DNA from: Actinomycetota bacterium
GTDB taxonomy: Bacteria; Actinomycetota; Actinomycetes; Streptosporangiales; Streptosporangiaceae
Assembly: GCA_019240215.1 (NCBI GenBank)
Contig: JAFAYQ010000036.1
Coordinates: 94,869 to 158,868, forward strand
Length of the DNA stretch: 64,000 bases
Direction: 5' to 3'
In this document: in pieces, positions 9,875 through 19,199 of the stretch
How the letters are laid out: the number at the start of each line of letters is the position of its first letter
Numbering within the stretch: the stretch's first letter is position 1
Translations under genes and position numbers: made by a program
Notes under the pieces: model-generated
Seen by the model: the letters and a program-made list of their open reading frames with translations, nothing else
The model's database searches: none
Told to the model about the DNA's origin: nothing

Positions 9875-10744
9875 GTGGCGGAGGCTGAGCCACTGCTCGA
9901 AGCGCGCAACCTGGTCAAGCGCTATGGACAGGTGCTGGCTCTCGACGGCGCCAACTTCACCGCCTACCCCGGCGAAGTGGTGGCGCTGATCGGAGACAAC
10001 GGTGCGGGCAAGAGCACCTTGGTCAAGACCCTCTCGGGGGCCATCAGACCGGACAGCGGGCAGATCTTCGTCGACGGGAAGGCGGTCTCGCTGAGCAGCC
10101 CGCTCGACGCCCGCCGGCACGGTATCGAGACCGTCTACCAGGACCTGGCGCTCGCGCCCGACCTCGACGCGGCGGCCAACCTGCACCTGGGCCGGGAGAT
10201 CTACCGGGTCCGGGCCCTGCAGATCCTGAACAAGACCGAGATGCGGCGCCGGGCGGTGGCCGCGTTCAAGGACCTCGGCGTCAACCTGCCCGACGTCGGC
10301 GCGCCGGTCGCCTCGCTGTCCGGCGGGCAGCGCCAGTCGGTCGCGGTGGCCCGGGCGGTGGCCTACGCCAGCAAGATCATCTTCATGGACGAGCCGACCG
10401 CCGCCCTCGGCGTGGTCCAGCGCGAGCGCGTGCTCGACAACATCCGTCGGGTCCGCGACCGCGGCATCACCGTGGTCCTCATCAGCCACAACATGCCCGA
10501 GGTGCTGGCCGTCTCGGACCGGGTGGAGGTGCTCCGGATGGGCCGCCGGGTGGCCCGCTTCCGGACCGCCGACACCAATGTCGAGCAGCTGGTCGGGGCG
10601 ATGACCGGCGCGCTGACGACCGAGGACGAGCCCGGCCCGGGCAGCCCTGGTTCGGGCAGCCCTGGTTCGGACAGCCCTGGCCCGGGCAGCCCCGGTTCGG
10701 CCAGCCCCGGTTCGGCCAGCACGGACGGGAGGGGCGCGGCATGA
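9875..10744 (+). CDS. Sugar ABC importer ATPase (single nucleotide-binding domain, FrcA/RbsA-type half)
   Basis: A 289-aa ATPase with Walker A GDNGAGKST (40-48), Q-loop TVYQDLAL, signature LSGGQRQ (148-154) and Walker B IIFMDEP (168-174). Unlike RbsA it has one ATPase domain, so it presumably dimerises. From about residue 250 a low-complexity tail of repeated G/S-S-P-G units replaces the usual end. The GTG start is preceded by GGAGAGTGGAAGGGG. Its stop overlaps the permease start (ATGA). Together with the next two genes it forms a complete carbohydrate importer of the ribose/fructose class. Confidence 0.92.
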   Translation: MAEAEPLLEARNLVKRYGQVLALDGANFTAYPGEVVALIGDNGAGKSTLVKTLSGAIRPDSGQIFVDGKAVSLSSPLDARRHGIETVYQDLALAPDLDAAANLHLGREIYRVRALQILNKTEMRRRAVAAFKDLGVNLPDVGAPVASLSGGQRQSVAVARAVAYASKIIFMDEPTAALGVVQRERVLDNIRRVRDRGITVVLISHNMPEVLAVSDRVEVLRMGRRVARFRTADTNVEQLVGAMTGALTTEDEPGPGSPGSGSPGSDSPGPGSPGSASPGSASTDGRGAA

Positions 10745-11805
10745 CCGACACCAACGCCACCGCCGACGCCGGCACGGCCGGCCCGGGTCACCCCGAGCCG
10801 CCCGCCGAACGAGCCTCGTTCGACGTCGTGCGGCTGCTCAAGCGCACGTTCACCACCAACGAGTCGTGGACGTTCATCGTCCTCATCGTGCTGATGGCGG
10901 TGTTCACCGGGCTCGCCCCCGGCAAGTTCCTGACCACCAGCGACCTGTCGCTGATCAGCCAGACCACGGCGCCGTTCCTGGTCATGGCGATCGGCGAGAC
11001 GTTCGTGATCCTGACCGCCGGTATCGACCTGTCGGTCGGCTTCGTGCTGGTGCTGTCGGGCGTGGTCGCCGGCGAGTACTACGTCCACAACGGCGGCGCC
11101 AACGCCGGTATCGGCACGATCTGGGTCGGCGTGCTGATCGGCCTGGTCACCGGGGCGGCCTACGGCGCCCTGCAGGGCTTCATGGTCGCCAAGCTCAAGA
11201 TCCCGCCGCTGATCGCCACCCTGGCCGGCCTGGGCGGCGCCGAGGGCCTGAGCTACCTGATCACCGGCGGCCACGACGTGGCCACCGTGCCCAACAAGCT
11301 GGCCAGCTCGATCGGCCAGGGCAGCCTGGGCGGGGTGCAGTGGCTGATCGTCATCTCGTTCCTCGTCACCCTGCTGTTCGGGCTGATCCTGGCGTTCACC
11401 CGGTTCGGGCGCTACACCTACGCGATCGGCTCCAACCCGGAAGCGGCGCGCCGGGTCGGCATCAAGGTGGACCGCTACCTGATCGGGGTCTACGCGCTCA
11501 GCGGGCTGATGGCGGGCCTGGCCGGCATCATGAACCTGGCCTACTACAGCACCACCACGATCTCCGGCCACCCGCTGGACAACCTGGTCGTCATCACCGC
11601 CGTCGTCCTGGGCGGCGCCAGCCTGTTCGGCGGGCGCGGCTCCATCCTCGGCACGTTCATCGGCGTGTTCATCCCCGAAATGCTGGCCGCCGGGCTCATC
11701 ATCATCGGCGTCAACCAGTACTGGCAGTACATCCTGACCGGCGTGGTGCTCGCCGCGGCGGTCTATCTCGATCAGTTCCGCCGGCGCCTGCGCGAGCGCG
11801 CCTGA
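10741..11805 (+). CDS. Sugar ABC importer permease (RbsC/FrcC family)
   Basis: A 354-aa membrane protein of the BPD_transp_2 type with about ten predicted spans. Family landmarks are the TAGIDLSVG segment (about residues 96-104), the TLAGLGGAEGLSYL region and the cytoplasmic loop with YAIGSNPEAARRVGI near 230. A 40-residue Pro-rich cytoplasmic lead precedes the first span. It is coupled to the ATPase gene by overlap and followed 52 bp later by the binding protein. Confidence 0.93.
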   Translation: MTDTNATADAGTAGPGHPEPPAERASFDVVRLLKRTFTTNESWTFIVLIVLMAVFTGLAPGKFLTTSDLSLISQTTAPFLVMAIGETFVILTAGIDLSVGFVLVLSGVVAGEYYVHNGGANAGIGTIWVGVLIGLVTGAAYGALQGFMVAKLKIPPLIATLAGLGGAEGLSYLITGGHDVATVPNKLASSIGQGSLGGVQWLIVISFLVTLLFGLILAFTRFGRYTYAIGSNPEAARRVGIKVDRYLIGVYALSGLMAGLAGIMNLAYYSTTTISGHPLDNLVVITAVVLGGASLFGGRGSILGTFIGVFIPEMLAAGLIIIGVNQYWQYILTGVVLAAAVYLDQFRRRLRERA

Positions 11806-11857
11806 GGCAACGAAGCGGGGACCGCAAGGGCGCGTTCCCACATTTCAGGAGGATCGA

Positions 11858-12886
11858 ATGTCACGTAGATACCCGGCGAAAGCGGTCAGCCTGGCCGCCA
11901 TCGCCGTCCTCGGGGTGGGCGTGGCCGCCTGCTCGAGCAGCGGCAGCAGCAGTCCCAAGAGCAGTAGCAGTAGCAGCAGCGGCGGCAGCGCCAGCTCCGG
12001 GTTCGCCAAGAAGAACCTCGAGCTGGTCGTCGGGACCAAGAGCGACGACTTCTACGTCACGATGGAGTGCGGCGCCGAGGCCGAGGCCAAGGCACTGGGC
12101 GCCAAGCTGACGGTGACCGGCCCGGCCGACTTCTCGGTCAGCGAGCAGGCCCCGATCCTGAACGCGGTGGCCGCCAGCAAGCCGGACGCGCTGATGGTGG
12201 CGCCGACCGACGCCAAGGCGCTCAACCCCGAGCTGAACCGGATCCAGAGCGCGGGCACCAAGATCGTGTTCGTCGACACCTCGTCCAGCGACACCTCGCT
12301 CGGGGTCTCCCGGATCACCTCCGACAACACCGGCGGCGGCAAGATCGCGGCCGACAACCTGGGCTCCCAGATCGGCGGCAAGGGCACGGTCGCGGTCATC
12401 AACGTGAACCCGGGCATCAGCACCACCGACGCCCGCATCGCCGGCTTCAACGCCGAGATGAAGGCCAAGTACCCGAACGTCAAGGTGCTGTCGGTCCAGT
12501 ACGACAACGACAGCTCGGCCACCGCCGCCAGCCAGGTGGCCAGCGACATCGCCGCCCACCCGGACCTGGCCGGGGTGTTCGCGACCAACGTGCTGAGCGC
12601 CCAGGGCGCGGCCACCGGTGTCCAGCACGCCGGCAAGACCGGCAAGGTCAAGGTGGCGACGTTCGACGCCGAGCCCCAGCAGATCACGTTCCTCAAGAGC
12701 AACACGATCCAGCTGGCAGTGGCCCAGGACCCGTACCAGGAGGGCATCGACGGCGTCCAGCAGGCCCTGAACGCGGCCAACGGCAAGACCGTGACCGCCA
12801 CCATCGGGACCCCGCTGGTGGCCATCACCCCGGCCAACGTCAACTCGGCCAACGTGCAGAAGTACATCTACAAGAGCAGCTGCTGA
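11858..12886 (+). CDS. Sugar-binding lipoprotein of the ABC importer
   Basis: A 342-aa periplasmic-binding-protein-like lipoprotein. The signal peptide ends in a lipobox (GVAAC, Cys about 25) followed by a Ser-rich linker, so the mature protein is anchored to the outer face of the membrane. The ligand domain (about 50-340) resembles ribose/fructose-type PBPs, for example DALMVAPTDAKALNPELN and KVATFDAEPQQ. A ribosome site (AGGAGGATCG) precedes the ATG. Last gene of the operon, ending at a strong terminator. Confidence 0.93.
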   Translation: MSRRYPAKAVSLAAIAVLGVGVAACSSSGSSSPKSSSSSSSGGSASSGFAKKNLELVVGTKSDDFYVTMECGAEAEAKALGAKLTVTGPADFSVSEQAPILNAVAASKPDALMVAPTDAKALNPELNRIQSAGTKIVFVDTSSSDTSLGVSRITSDNTGGGKIAADNLGSQIGGKGTVAVINVNPGISTTDARIAGFNAEMKAKYPNVKVLSVQYDNDSSATAASQVASDIAAHPDLAGVFATNVLSAQGAATGVQHAGKTGKVKVATFDAEPQQITFLKSNTIQLAVAQDPYQEGIDGVQQALNAANGKTVTATIGTPLVAITPANVNSANVQKYIYKSSC

Positions 12887-12902
12887 CCGATCGGTAGCAC
12901 CC

Positions 12903-12939
12903 GCTGATCCCCCGGCGCGCCCGCGTCCGGGGGATCAGC
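12903..12939 (+). terminator. Terminator of the first sugar ABC operon
   Basis: A perfect 13-bp stem (GCTGATCCCCCGG paired with CCGGGGGATCAGC) around an 11-base loop, 16 bases after the binding-protein stop. There is no T-run, as is common in high-GC actinobacteria. Confidence 0.8.
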
Positions 12940-12993
12940 GCTGTCTGACAGACTTGCGGGATTCGGGAAGCCCACGCGGAAAGGGAGCATGTG

Positions 12994-13275
12994 ATGGCCG
13001 GTGACGAGATCGTGCCCAGCGCGATCAGTCAGCCCAGTTCGAAGGGGCAGCCCAGCGAGTCCGAGCTGATCCAGCAGATCGAGCGGTCGCGGGTGGAGCT
13101 GGGGCGGACGGTCGACGCGATCGCCGACATCGTCAAGCCGGCCAACGTGGCCCGCCGGGCCACCGACAAGCTCCGCCAGCGCGTCGCCACCGTCGACCCC
13201 AAGCTGGTCGGCGCCGGTGCGGCGGTCGTGGTCGGCCTGGTGGTCGTCGTGATCTGGCGCCGCCGCCGGCGCTGA
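12994..13275 (+). CDS. DUF3618-domain small membrane protein
   Basis: A 93-aa protein. Residues about 20-60 (ESELIQQIERSRVELGRTVDAIADIVKPANV) match the DUF3618 motif found in actinobacterial stress or envelope-associated proteins. A single C-terminal membrane span (VGAGAAVVVGLVVVVIW) ends in a run of arginines, predicting a cytoplasmic tail. I prefer the ATG at 12994 over GTG at 12991, because AAGGGAG then lies six bases upstream. The role is unknown. Confidence 0.8.
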   Translation: MAGDEIVPSAISQPSSKGQPSESELIQQIERSRVELGRTVDAIADIVKPANVARRATDKLRQRVATVDPKLVGAGAAVVVGLVVVVIWRRRRR

Positions 13276-13294
13276 GGGCCCGCAGACCCTCAGC
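13271..13294. terminator. Bidirectional terminator between DUF3618 gene and gcvH
   Basis: GCTGAGGG and CCCTCAGC form a perfect 8-bp stem with an 8-base loop, overlapping the end of the DUF3618 gene and lying 15 bases from the end of the convergent gcvH. Confidence 0.55.
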
Positions 13295-13309
13295 CCCCGA
13301 CTCCGTCCG

Positions 13310-13702
13310 TCAGTCGCTGTCCTTCGTCAGATCTTCGTACTCAGCCGGCGACAGCAGCCCCGGCAGCGCGTCGCCGCCGTCACCGGGCAGCTGCACCTTG
13401 AACATCCAGCCCGCCCCGTAAGGGTCGGAGTTGACCAGGCCGGGGTCGTCCTCGAGGTCACCGTTGGTCTCCAGCACCTCGCCGTCGACCGGGGAGAACA
13501 GGTCGCTGACCGACTTGGTCGACTCGACCTCCCCGCACGGCTCCTCGGCGGTGACGGCCGCCCCCTCGGCGGGCAGCGACACGTACACCACGTCGCCCAG
13601 CGCCTTGGCCGCGAAGTCGGTGATGCCGACGGTCGCGGTCGAGCCCTCGACCGATATCCATTCGTGCTCGGCGGTGTAGCGCAGCTCGGCAGGAACGCTC
13701 AT
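13310..13702 (-). CDS. gcvH: Glycine cleavage system H protein
   Basis: A 130-aa lipoyl carrier protein that shuttles the aminomethyl group between the P, T and L proteins. It starts [16 protein letters not shown] and carries the lipoylation motif [10 protein letters not shown] with Lys63 as the attachment residue; the C-terminus has the usual GWMFKVQL. A clear AGGAGAT ribosome site lies within the end of gcvT, and the start overlaps the gcvT stop by four bases. The gcvP gene is not in the window. Confidence 0.95.
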   Translation of the reverse strand: MSVPAELRYTAEHEWISVEGSTATVGITDFAAKALGDVVYVSLPAEGAAVTAEEPCGEVESTKSVSDLFSPVDGEVLETNGDLEDDPGLVNSDPYGAGWMFKVQLPGDGGDALPGLLSPAEYEDLTKDSD

Positions 13703-14844
13703 GCTCGGGATCTCCTGTAAAAAGGCAAGTCGGTTAGCTCGGCCGGTTCGGCCCGGCCCCTGATGTCGACGGCCAGCTCGCCCGTCACGTCTGGTTGCAG
13801 GTACACCATGGCGATCGGCTTCCCCAGCGTGGGCGAGGGCGCCCCGCTGGTCACGGTGCCCACCGGCTCGCCCCCGGCCAGCACCGGATACCCGTGGCGC
13901 GGGACCCGGCGCGAGTTCATCGTCAGCCCGGCCAGCACCCGCTGCGGGCGCGCCCCGGCCCGTTCGGCCAAGGCGGCGCCGCCGACGAAGCCGCCTGGTT
14001 TCTCGAACTTGACCACCCGTCCCAGTCCCGCGTCGTACGGCGTCACGTCCGGGCCGAGCTCGTTGCCGTACAGCGGCATGCCGGCCTCGAGCCGGAGCGT
14101 ATCGCGGGCGGCCAGGCCCGCGGGCACCAGGCCGGCCGACGCCCCCGCCTCGGTCAGCGCCGCCCATACCGCCTCGGCGTCGGCCGCCGCGGTGAACAGC
14201 TCGAAGCCGTCCTCGCCGGTGTAGCCGGTCCGCGCCACCAGCGCCCGGCGCCCGGCCACGGTCCCGTCGTGGCCCGCGTAGTACTTGAGCTCGTCGAGCG
14301 GGACGTCGGTGAGCGGCCCGAGGATGCCGGCCGCGGCCGGCCCCTGCACCGCGATCAGCGCGTACTGCTCGGTCGCGTCGGTGACCTGGGCCTTGAACTC
14401 GGCCGCGCGGCGGCGCAGCTCGGCCAGCACCGTCGGGGTGTTGGCGGCGTTGGCCACCACCAGGTACTCCTGGTCCCCGGTCCGGTAGACGACCAGGTCG
14501 TCGAGTACCCCGCCGTCGGCGGCGCACATCATCGTGTAGCGGGCCCGGCCGGGCGCGACCGACGACAGCAGCCCGGTCAGCGCGTAGTCCAGCGCCGCGG
14601 CCGCGTCCCGGCCGGTGACGACGATCTCACCCATGTGGGACAGGTCGAACAGGCCGGCCGCCTGCCGGACGGCCACGTGCTCGGCGGTCTCGCTGCCGTA
14701 GCGCAGCGGCATCCGCCAGCCCGCGAACCCGGTCAGGTTGGCGCCCAGCCGCTCGTGCACGGCCAGCAGGGGAGTGTCCCGCAGTTTTTCCGGCTCGGCG
14801 GCCGGCTGGGACCCGTTGTCGGCATTCGATGGTGATCCTGGCAC
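13699..14844 (-). CDS. gcvT: Glycine cleavage system T protein (aminomethyltransferase)
   Basis: A 381-aa tetrahydrofolate-dependent aminomethyltransferase that releases ammonia and makes methylene-THF. Motifs: [12 protein letters not shown] near the N-terminus, [33 protein letters not shown] and the GCV_T C-terminal domain ([23 protein letters not shown]). I chose the GTG at 14844: an ATG at 14868 would extend 24 bp and overlap the divergent pterin dehydratase start. It is coupled to gcvH. No glycine riboswitch fits in the 22-bp divergent gap. Confidence 0.93.
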   Translation of the reverse strand: MPGSPSNADNGSQPAAEPEKLRDTPLLAVHERLGANLTGFAGWRMPLRYGSETAEHVAVRQAAGLFDLSHMGEIVVTGRDAAAALDYALTGLLSSVAPGRARYTMMCAADGGVLDDLVVYRTGDQEYLVVANAANTPTVLAELRRRAAEFKAQVTDATEQYALIAVQGPAAAGILGPLTDVPLDELKYYAGHDGTVAGRRALVARTGYTGEDGFELFTAAADAEAVWAALTEAGASAGLVPAGLAARDTLRLEAGMPLYGNELGPDVTPYDAGLGRVVKFEKPGGFVGGAALAERAGARPQRVLAGLTMNSRRVPRHGYPVLAGGEPVGTVTSGAPSPTLGKPIAMVYLQPDVTGELAVDIRGRAEPAELTDLPFYRRSRA

Positions 14845-14866
14845 GTCCGAATGGTATGCCGGTCGC

Positions 14867-15154
14867 ATGGAGCTTCTCACCGATGATCAGATCACAGCCG
14901 AACTGAACGAGTCGCCGGGCTGGGCCCTGGCGAACGGGGAGATCACCCGGACGTTCACCCGGCAGGACTTCAAAGACGCCTTTTTGCTGGTCGGGGCGGT
15001 GGCCTTCCTGGCCGAGGAGGCGGGCCACCACCCCGACATCGACATCCGCTGGAACAAGGTCAAGCTGACCCTGTCCACCCACTCGGCCGGCGGGCTCACC
15101 GCCGCCGACTTCGCCCTCGCCCGCCGCATTTCCGCGCTTCCCGGCCCGGGATGA
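14867..15154 (+). CDS. 4a-hydroxytetrahydrobiopterin dehydratase (PCD/DCoH)
   Basis: A 95-aa pterin carbinolamine dehydratase. The active-site motif EAGHHPDIDIRWNKV (residues 51-65) with His54 and His55 is intact, and STHSAGGLTAADFALA follows as usual. It regenerates pterin cofactor after aromatic amino acid hydroxylation, or has a related role in pterin or Moco metabolism. It is divergent from gcvT with only about 22 bp between starts, so a leaderless or very short leader is likely. Confidence 0.93.
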   Translation: MELLTDDQITAELNESPGWALANGEITRTFTRQDFKDAFLLVGAVAFLAEEAGHHPDIDIRWNKVKLTLSTHSAGGLTAADFALARRISALPGPG

Positions 15155-15203
15155 GCGGGTCCGCCCGCCCGGGCCGGCCGGGTGCGGATAAGCTCAACGT
15201 TCC

Positions 15204-16535
15204 GTGAGCGGACACGCATGTAACGCGCGGTCCGGGCGCGCCCGGCGCCCCGCCGCCCGCTACCCGACGGCCCGGCGCCCGGCCGCCCGGCGCCGTCTCT
15301 GGCCGGCCCCGCTGCTGGCCGTGGCGGGGCTGCTGGTCCTGCTCACGGCCTGCACCGGCACCCGCAGCGGGAGCACGGCGACGCCCGGAGCGACCAGCCC
15401 GACGTCCACCACCAACAAGGACTTCATCCGCCTGGTGGTGCCGCCCGGGCCGGTCCAGAACGGCAACGTCGACCCCAGGAACGACTGGGTCACCCCGTTC
15501 GAGGAGCAGACCGGCTGCCGGGTCGACCTGGTCAACGCCCCGACCGACGCGGCCGTCTACGCCGACCTGACCAAGGGCATCGGCAACTCCTACTACGATG
15601 GCGTGCTGGCCTCGCCCACGGTGGCCGGCCAGCTGATCGGCGCCAAGGCGGTCGCGCCGCTGTCCACCAGCGGGATCTCCGGCTACTCGCGGGTCAGCCC
15701 CCGGCTGGCCAGCGCCGCCCCCGAGGTATCCGGCGGCCGCACCTACGGCCTGCCCTACCTGTGGGACTCCTACGTCACCGGGTACGCGGCCGGCCAGGTC
15801 AAGCCCGCCCCGCAGACCTGGACCGCGCTGTTCTCGCCGAGTTCGGCCAAGGCCTACTCGGGCAAGATCACCATCCCCCAGGACCCGATCACGCTGGCGC
15901 TGGCCGCCCTGTACCTCAAGTCGGCCCAGCCGTCGCTCGGCATCAGCGACCCCTTCGAGCTGACCAGCGGCCAGCTCAGCCAGGCCGAGAACGCGGTCCA
16001 GGCGGTCCGGCCCGACATCGGCACCTACTGGAACAGCGACGCCGCGGTCATCGGGCAGCTCGGGGACGGGCAGGACGTGCTCGGGGCGGTGCTGACCCAC
16101 CAGCTCAACGAGATGACCCGGGCCGGCCTGCCGCTGGCCGGGGTGCCCACGCTGACCCGGGCGGCCGGGTCCGGCCCGCAGGTGGCCTTTCTCTACTCGT
16201 GGATGGTGACCGCGCACGCGGCCAACACCAAGTGCACCTACCAGTGGATGTCCTGGACCACGTCCAACTACGTGCAGGAGCGCGCCTCGGCGTTCACCAG
16301 CGCCGCCCCGGTGGCCCCGGCCGCCTGCACCGGCCCGGCCGCCGCCAACTGCGCCGCCTACCACATGTCGTCGCTGCCCAGCGCCCGCAACATCGTGTTC
16401 CAGCACCTGCCGGTGACCGGCTGCGGCCAGGCCGGCGGCTGCGCCAGCTACGCCAGCTGGGAGGCGGCCTGGAAGCGGGTCACGGCCGCCGCGGGCGTGC
16501 CGGCGGCCCCCAGCGCCGTCGCCAGCCCCGGCTGA
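15204..16535 (+). CDS. Secreted solute-binding lipoprotein (family 1 / spermidine-type)
   Basis: A 443-aa lipoprotein. An Arg-rich N-terminus (about 32 residues), a hydrophobic core (LLAVAGLLVLL) and the lipobox LLTAC give export and lipidation. The mature part resembles polyamine or sugar ABC binding proteins of the SBP_bac_8/PotD type (WVTPFEEQTGCRVDL, YGLPYLWDSYVTGY). There are several paired cysteines near the C-terminus. No ATPase or permease lies beside it, so it is an orphan binding protein; the ligand is unknown. The GTG at 15204 is used; a later start would shorten only the Arg-rich lead. Confidence 0.78.
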   Translation: MSGHACNARSGRARRPAARYPTARRPAARRRLWPAPLLAVAGLLVLLTACTGTRSGSTATPGATSPTSTTNKDFIRLVVPPGPVQNGNVDPRNDWVTPFEEQTGCRVDLVNAPTDAAVYADLTKGIGNSYYDGVLASPTVAGQLIGAKAVAPLSTSGISGYSRVSPRLASAAPEVSGGRTYGLPYLWDSYVTGYAAGQVKPAPQTWTALFSPSSAKAYSGKITIPQDPITLALAALYLKSAQPSLGISDPFELTSGQLSQAENAVQAVRPDIGTYWNSDAAVIGQLGDGQDVLGAVLTHQLNEMTRAGLPLAGVPTLTRAAGSGPQVAFLYSWMVTAHAANTKCTYQWMSWTTSNYVQERASAFTSAAPVAPAACTGPAAANCAAYHMSSLPSARNIVFQHLPVTGCGQAGGCASYASWEAAWKRVTAAAGVPAAPSAVASPG

Positions 16536-16589
16536 CCGGCTGCGCCGGCCGGGCCGAGCGGGTCGCCTCGGCCGGCCGCGGCGGGCACA

Positions 16590-17828
16590 ATGGGGTCCGT
16601 GGAACCTCGCGACGTCGTCATCCTCGGCTCGACCGGATCGATCGGCACCCAGGCCCTGGACGTGATCCGGCGCAACCCGGAGCGGTTCCGGGTCGCCGGG
16701 CTGGCGGCCGGTGGCGGCAATCCGGCCCTGCTGGCCCAGCAGGCCGTCGAGTTCGGGGTCACCCGGGTGGCGGTGGCCCAGCCGAGCGCCCAGGCCGACG
16801 TCCGGTCGGCGCTGGCCGCCGAGGCCGGTCGCCCGCGCCACTCAGCCGAGCCCGGTCGCCCGGGCCGCCCGGCCGGGGCCGGGCGCCCAGTGCCCGAGGT
16901 CATCGCGGGCCCCGACGCCATCGTCGAGGCGGCCGCCTGGCCCTGCGACGTGGTGCTGAACGGCGTCACCGGCGCGGTCGGCCTGGCCGCCACGATCGCC
17001 ACCCTGGACGCGGGCCTGACGCTGGCCCTGGCCAACAAGGAGTCGCTGATCTGCGGTGGCTCCCTGGTCACGAGCCGGGCCGCGCCCGGCCAGATCGTGC
17101 CGGTCGACTCCGAGCACTCGACCCTGGCCCAGTGCCTGCGCGGCGGGACCCGCGATGAGATCGGCCGCCTGGTGCTGACCGCCAGCGGCGGCCCGTTCCG
17201 CGGCTGGACCCGGGACCAGCTGACCGGGGTCACCCCTGAGCAGGCGCTGGCCCACCCCACCTGGAACATGGGCCCGCTGGTCACGATGAACAGCGCCACC
17301 CTCATCAACAAAGGGCTGGAACTGATCGAGGCGCACCTGCTGTTCGACGTGCCGCTGGACCGGATCGACGTGGTCGTGCACGCCCAGTCGATCGTGCACT
17401 CGATGGTGGAGTTCACCGACGGAGCCACGATCGCGATGGCCAGCCCGCCCGATATGCGGCTGCCGATCGCCCTGGCCCTGGCCTGGCCGCACCGGGTCCC
17501 CGACGCGGCCCCATCGATGGACTGGACCAGGGCCTCGACCTGGACGTTCGAGCCGCTCGACGATGAGGCCTTCCCGGCCGTGGCGCTGGCCCGGGCGGCC
17601 GCCACGGCGGGCGGGACCGCCCCGGCCGTCTACAACGCGGCCAACGAAGAATGCGTCGACGCCTTTATGGCCGGAAAGATCCCGTTCACGGGGATCGTGG
17701 ACACGGTGGCCCGGGTAGTGTCGGAACATGACGCGTCCGGGGACCTGACCCTGGAGCGCGTGCTCGCGGTCGACGCCTGGGCCCGGACGCGGGCCCGGGA
17801 GCTCAACAGCAAGGGAGAGACCGCCTAA
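16590..17828 (+). CDS. dxr: 1-deoxy-D-xylulose 5-phosphate reductoisomerase
   Basis: A 412-aa NADPH enzyme that makes methylerythritol phosphate in isoprenoid synthesis. Motifs: [14 protein letters not shown] (NADPH binding), [32 protein letters not shown] and [21 protein letters not shown] (metal and substrate binding). A Pro/Arg/Gly-rich insertion of about 25 residues (near 85-108) lengthens the N-terminal domain. No Shine-Dalgarno precedes the ATG; a GTG nine bases downstream is an alternative. Directly followed by rip, as in mycobacteria. Confidence 0.95.
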   Translation: MGSVEPRDVVILGSTGSIGTQALDVIRRNPERFRVAGLAAGGGNPALLAQQAVEFGVTRVAVAQPSAQADVRSALAAEAGRPRHSAEPGRPGRPAGAGRPVPEVIAGPDAIVEAAAWPCDVVLNGVTGAVGLAATIATLDAGLTLALANKESLICGGSLVTSRAAPGQIVPVDSEHSTLAQCLRGGTRDEIGRLVLTASGGPFRGWTRDQLTGVTPEQALAHPTWNMGPLVTMNSATLINKGLELIEAHLLFDVPLDRIDVVVHAQSIVHSMVEFTDGATIAMASPPDMRLPIALALAWPHRVPDAAPSMDWTRASTWTFEPLDDEAFPAVALARAAATAGGTAPAVYNAANEECVDAFMAGKIPFTGIVDTVARVVSEHDASGDLTLERVLAVDAWARTRARELNSKGETA

Positions 17829-19025
17829 ATGAGCCTGCTGGGCTGGGTCATTTTCGTCGTCGCCCTGCTGTTCTCGGTCATGCTGCACGAGACCGGCCAC
17901 TTCGTGGCGGCCAAGCGGTTCGGCATGAAGGTCACCCAGTACTTCGTCGGCTTCGGCACCACCTTGTGGTCGGTGACCCGCGGCGAGACCGAGTACGGCA
18001 TCAAGGTGCTGCCGTTCGGCGGCTTCGTCAAGATCGTCGGGATGACCTCGATGGACGAGGTCGACCCGGCCGACGAGCCCCGCTCGTTCCGGCGGCACCC
18101 GGCCTGGCAGCGGCTGATCGTGCTGTTCGCCGGCTCGTTCATGCACTTCGTGCTCGCCCTGGTGCTGCTGTTCCTGGTGGCCGGGGTGATCGGCCTTCAG
18201 TACAGCAGCCAGGCCACCGGCCAGCTGGGCGTCGGCTCCTGCGTGCCGATCAGCAAACAGGCTTACCTCAACAACTCCTGCGCCGGCTCGAGCACGCCCG
18301 CTCCGGCCCAGGTGGCCGGCATGAAGCCGGGCGACAAGATCGTCTCCTTCGACGGCAAGACGGTCACCAGCTGGACCGGGCTGGGTGACGTCATCAAGGC
18401 CACCCCGGCCGGCCAGCGCGTCCCGTTCGTGGTCAAGCGCGACCGGCAAACGCTGACCCTGCACGTCACGCTGGCCAAGGTCCCCGGCGTGTCCGGCTCC
18501 TACCTGGGCATCGAGGAAGCCAGCTTCACCAAGCGCTACAACCCGATCCGGGCGGTGACCTACGCCGGTTCGACGTTCGGGCAGGTGCTGACCGGCTCGG
18601 TCCAGGTCATCGGCCAGCTGCCGTCGGCCATCCCGCACCTGTTCGCCAAGAACCGCGCCAGCACCTCGGCCGGCCAGGTGACCAGCGTGGTCGGCGCGGG
18701 CGAGATCACCGGCGACGTGGTCTCGGCCAGCGTGGGCTGGCAGGTCAAGGTGGACTACGTCCTGCTCATCATGGCCTCGCTGAACATCTTCGTCGGCGCG
18801 TTCAACCTGCTGCCGCTGCTGCCGCTGGACGGCGGGCACATCGCGGTGGTGATCTACGAGGCGATCCGGTCGCGCTGGGCGCGGCTGCGGCGCCGCCCCG
18901 ACCCCGGTCTGGTAGACATGTCCAAGCTGGTGCCGGTCAGCATGGGGGTGTTCGCCATCCTGGTCGTCTTCGGGGTGGTGCTGATCCTGGCCGACCTGGT
19001 CAACCCGGTCAAAATGATCACCTGA
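17829..19025 (+). CDS. Site-2 intramembrane zinc metalloprotease (RseP/Rip1 family)
   Basis: A 398-aa membrane protease. The zinc motif HETGH is at residues 20-24 in the first span, a PDZ domain occupies about 150-250 (GMKPGDKIVSFDGKTV), and the third zinc-ligand motif LDGGH is at 333-337. The family cleaves anti-sigma factors within the membrane; M. tuberculosis Rip1 lies in the same dxr-rip-ispG order. The gene begins immediately after the dxr stop, so they form one transcription unit. Confidence 0.94.
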   Translation: MSLLGWVIFVVALLFSVMLHETGHFVAAKRFGMKVTQYFVGFGTTLWSVTRGETEYGIKVLPFGGFVKIVGMTSMDEVDPADEPRSFRRHPAWQRLIVLFAGSFMHFVLALVLLFLVAGVIGLQYSSQATGQLGVGSCVPISKQAYLNNSCAGSSTPAPAQVAGMKPGDKIVSFDGKTVTSWTGLGDVIKATPAGQRVPFVVKRDRQTLTLHVTLAKVPGVSGSYLGIEEASFTKRYNPIRAVTYAGSTFGQVLTGSVQVIGQLPSAIPHLFAKNRASTSAGQVTSVVGAGEITGDVVSASVGWQVKVDYVLLIMASLNIFVGAFNLLPLLPLDGGHIAVVIYEAIRSRWARLRRRPDPGLVDMSKLVPVSMGVFAILVVFGVVLILADLVNPVKMIT

Positions 19026-19199
19026 CCTGCGGGTAGCGAGCACCTGAACGCCAAGCGAACCCAAGAGAACACAGTGACGCCAGCGTCAGGAAAGACCGCT
19101 GCGGCTGACGTGACCGCTGGCAGGTATTGACACACTGGTAGTAGCACCGGGCTCCGGGCCGCGGCGCAGGACCAACCGCTATTCGATCGGATGGGGAAC

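Noticed and set aside
14845..14866. Glycine riboswitch before gcvT
   Set aside because: Only about 22 bp separate the divergent starts, too short for the aptamer.
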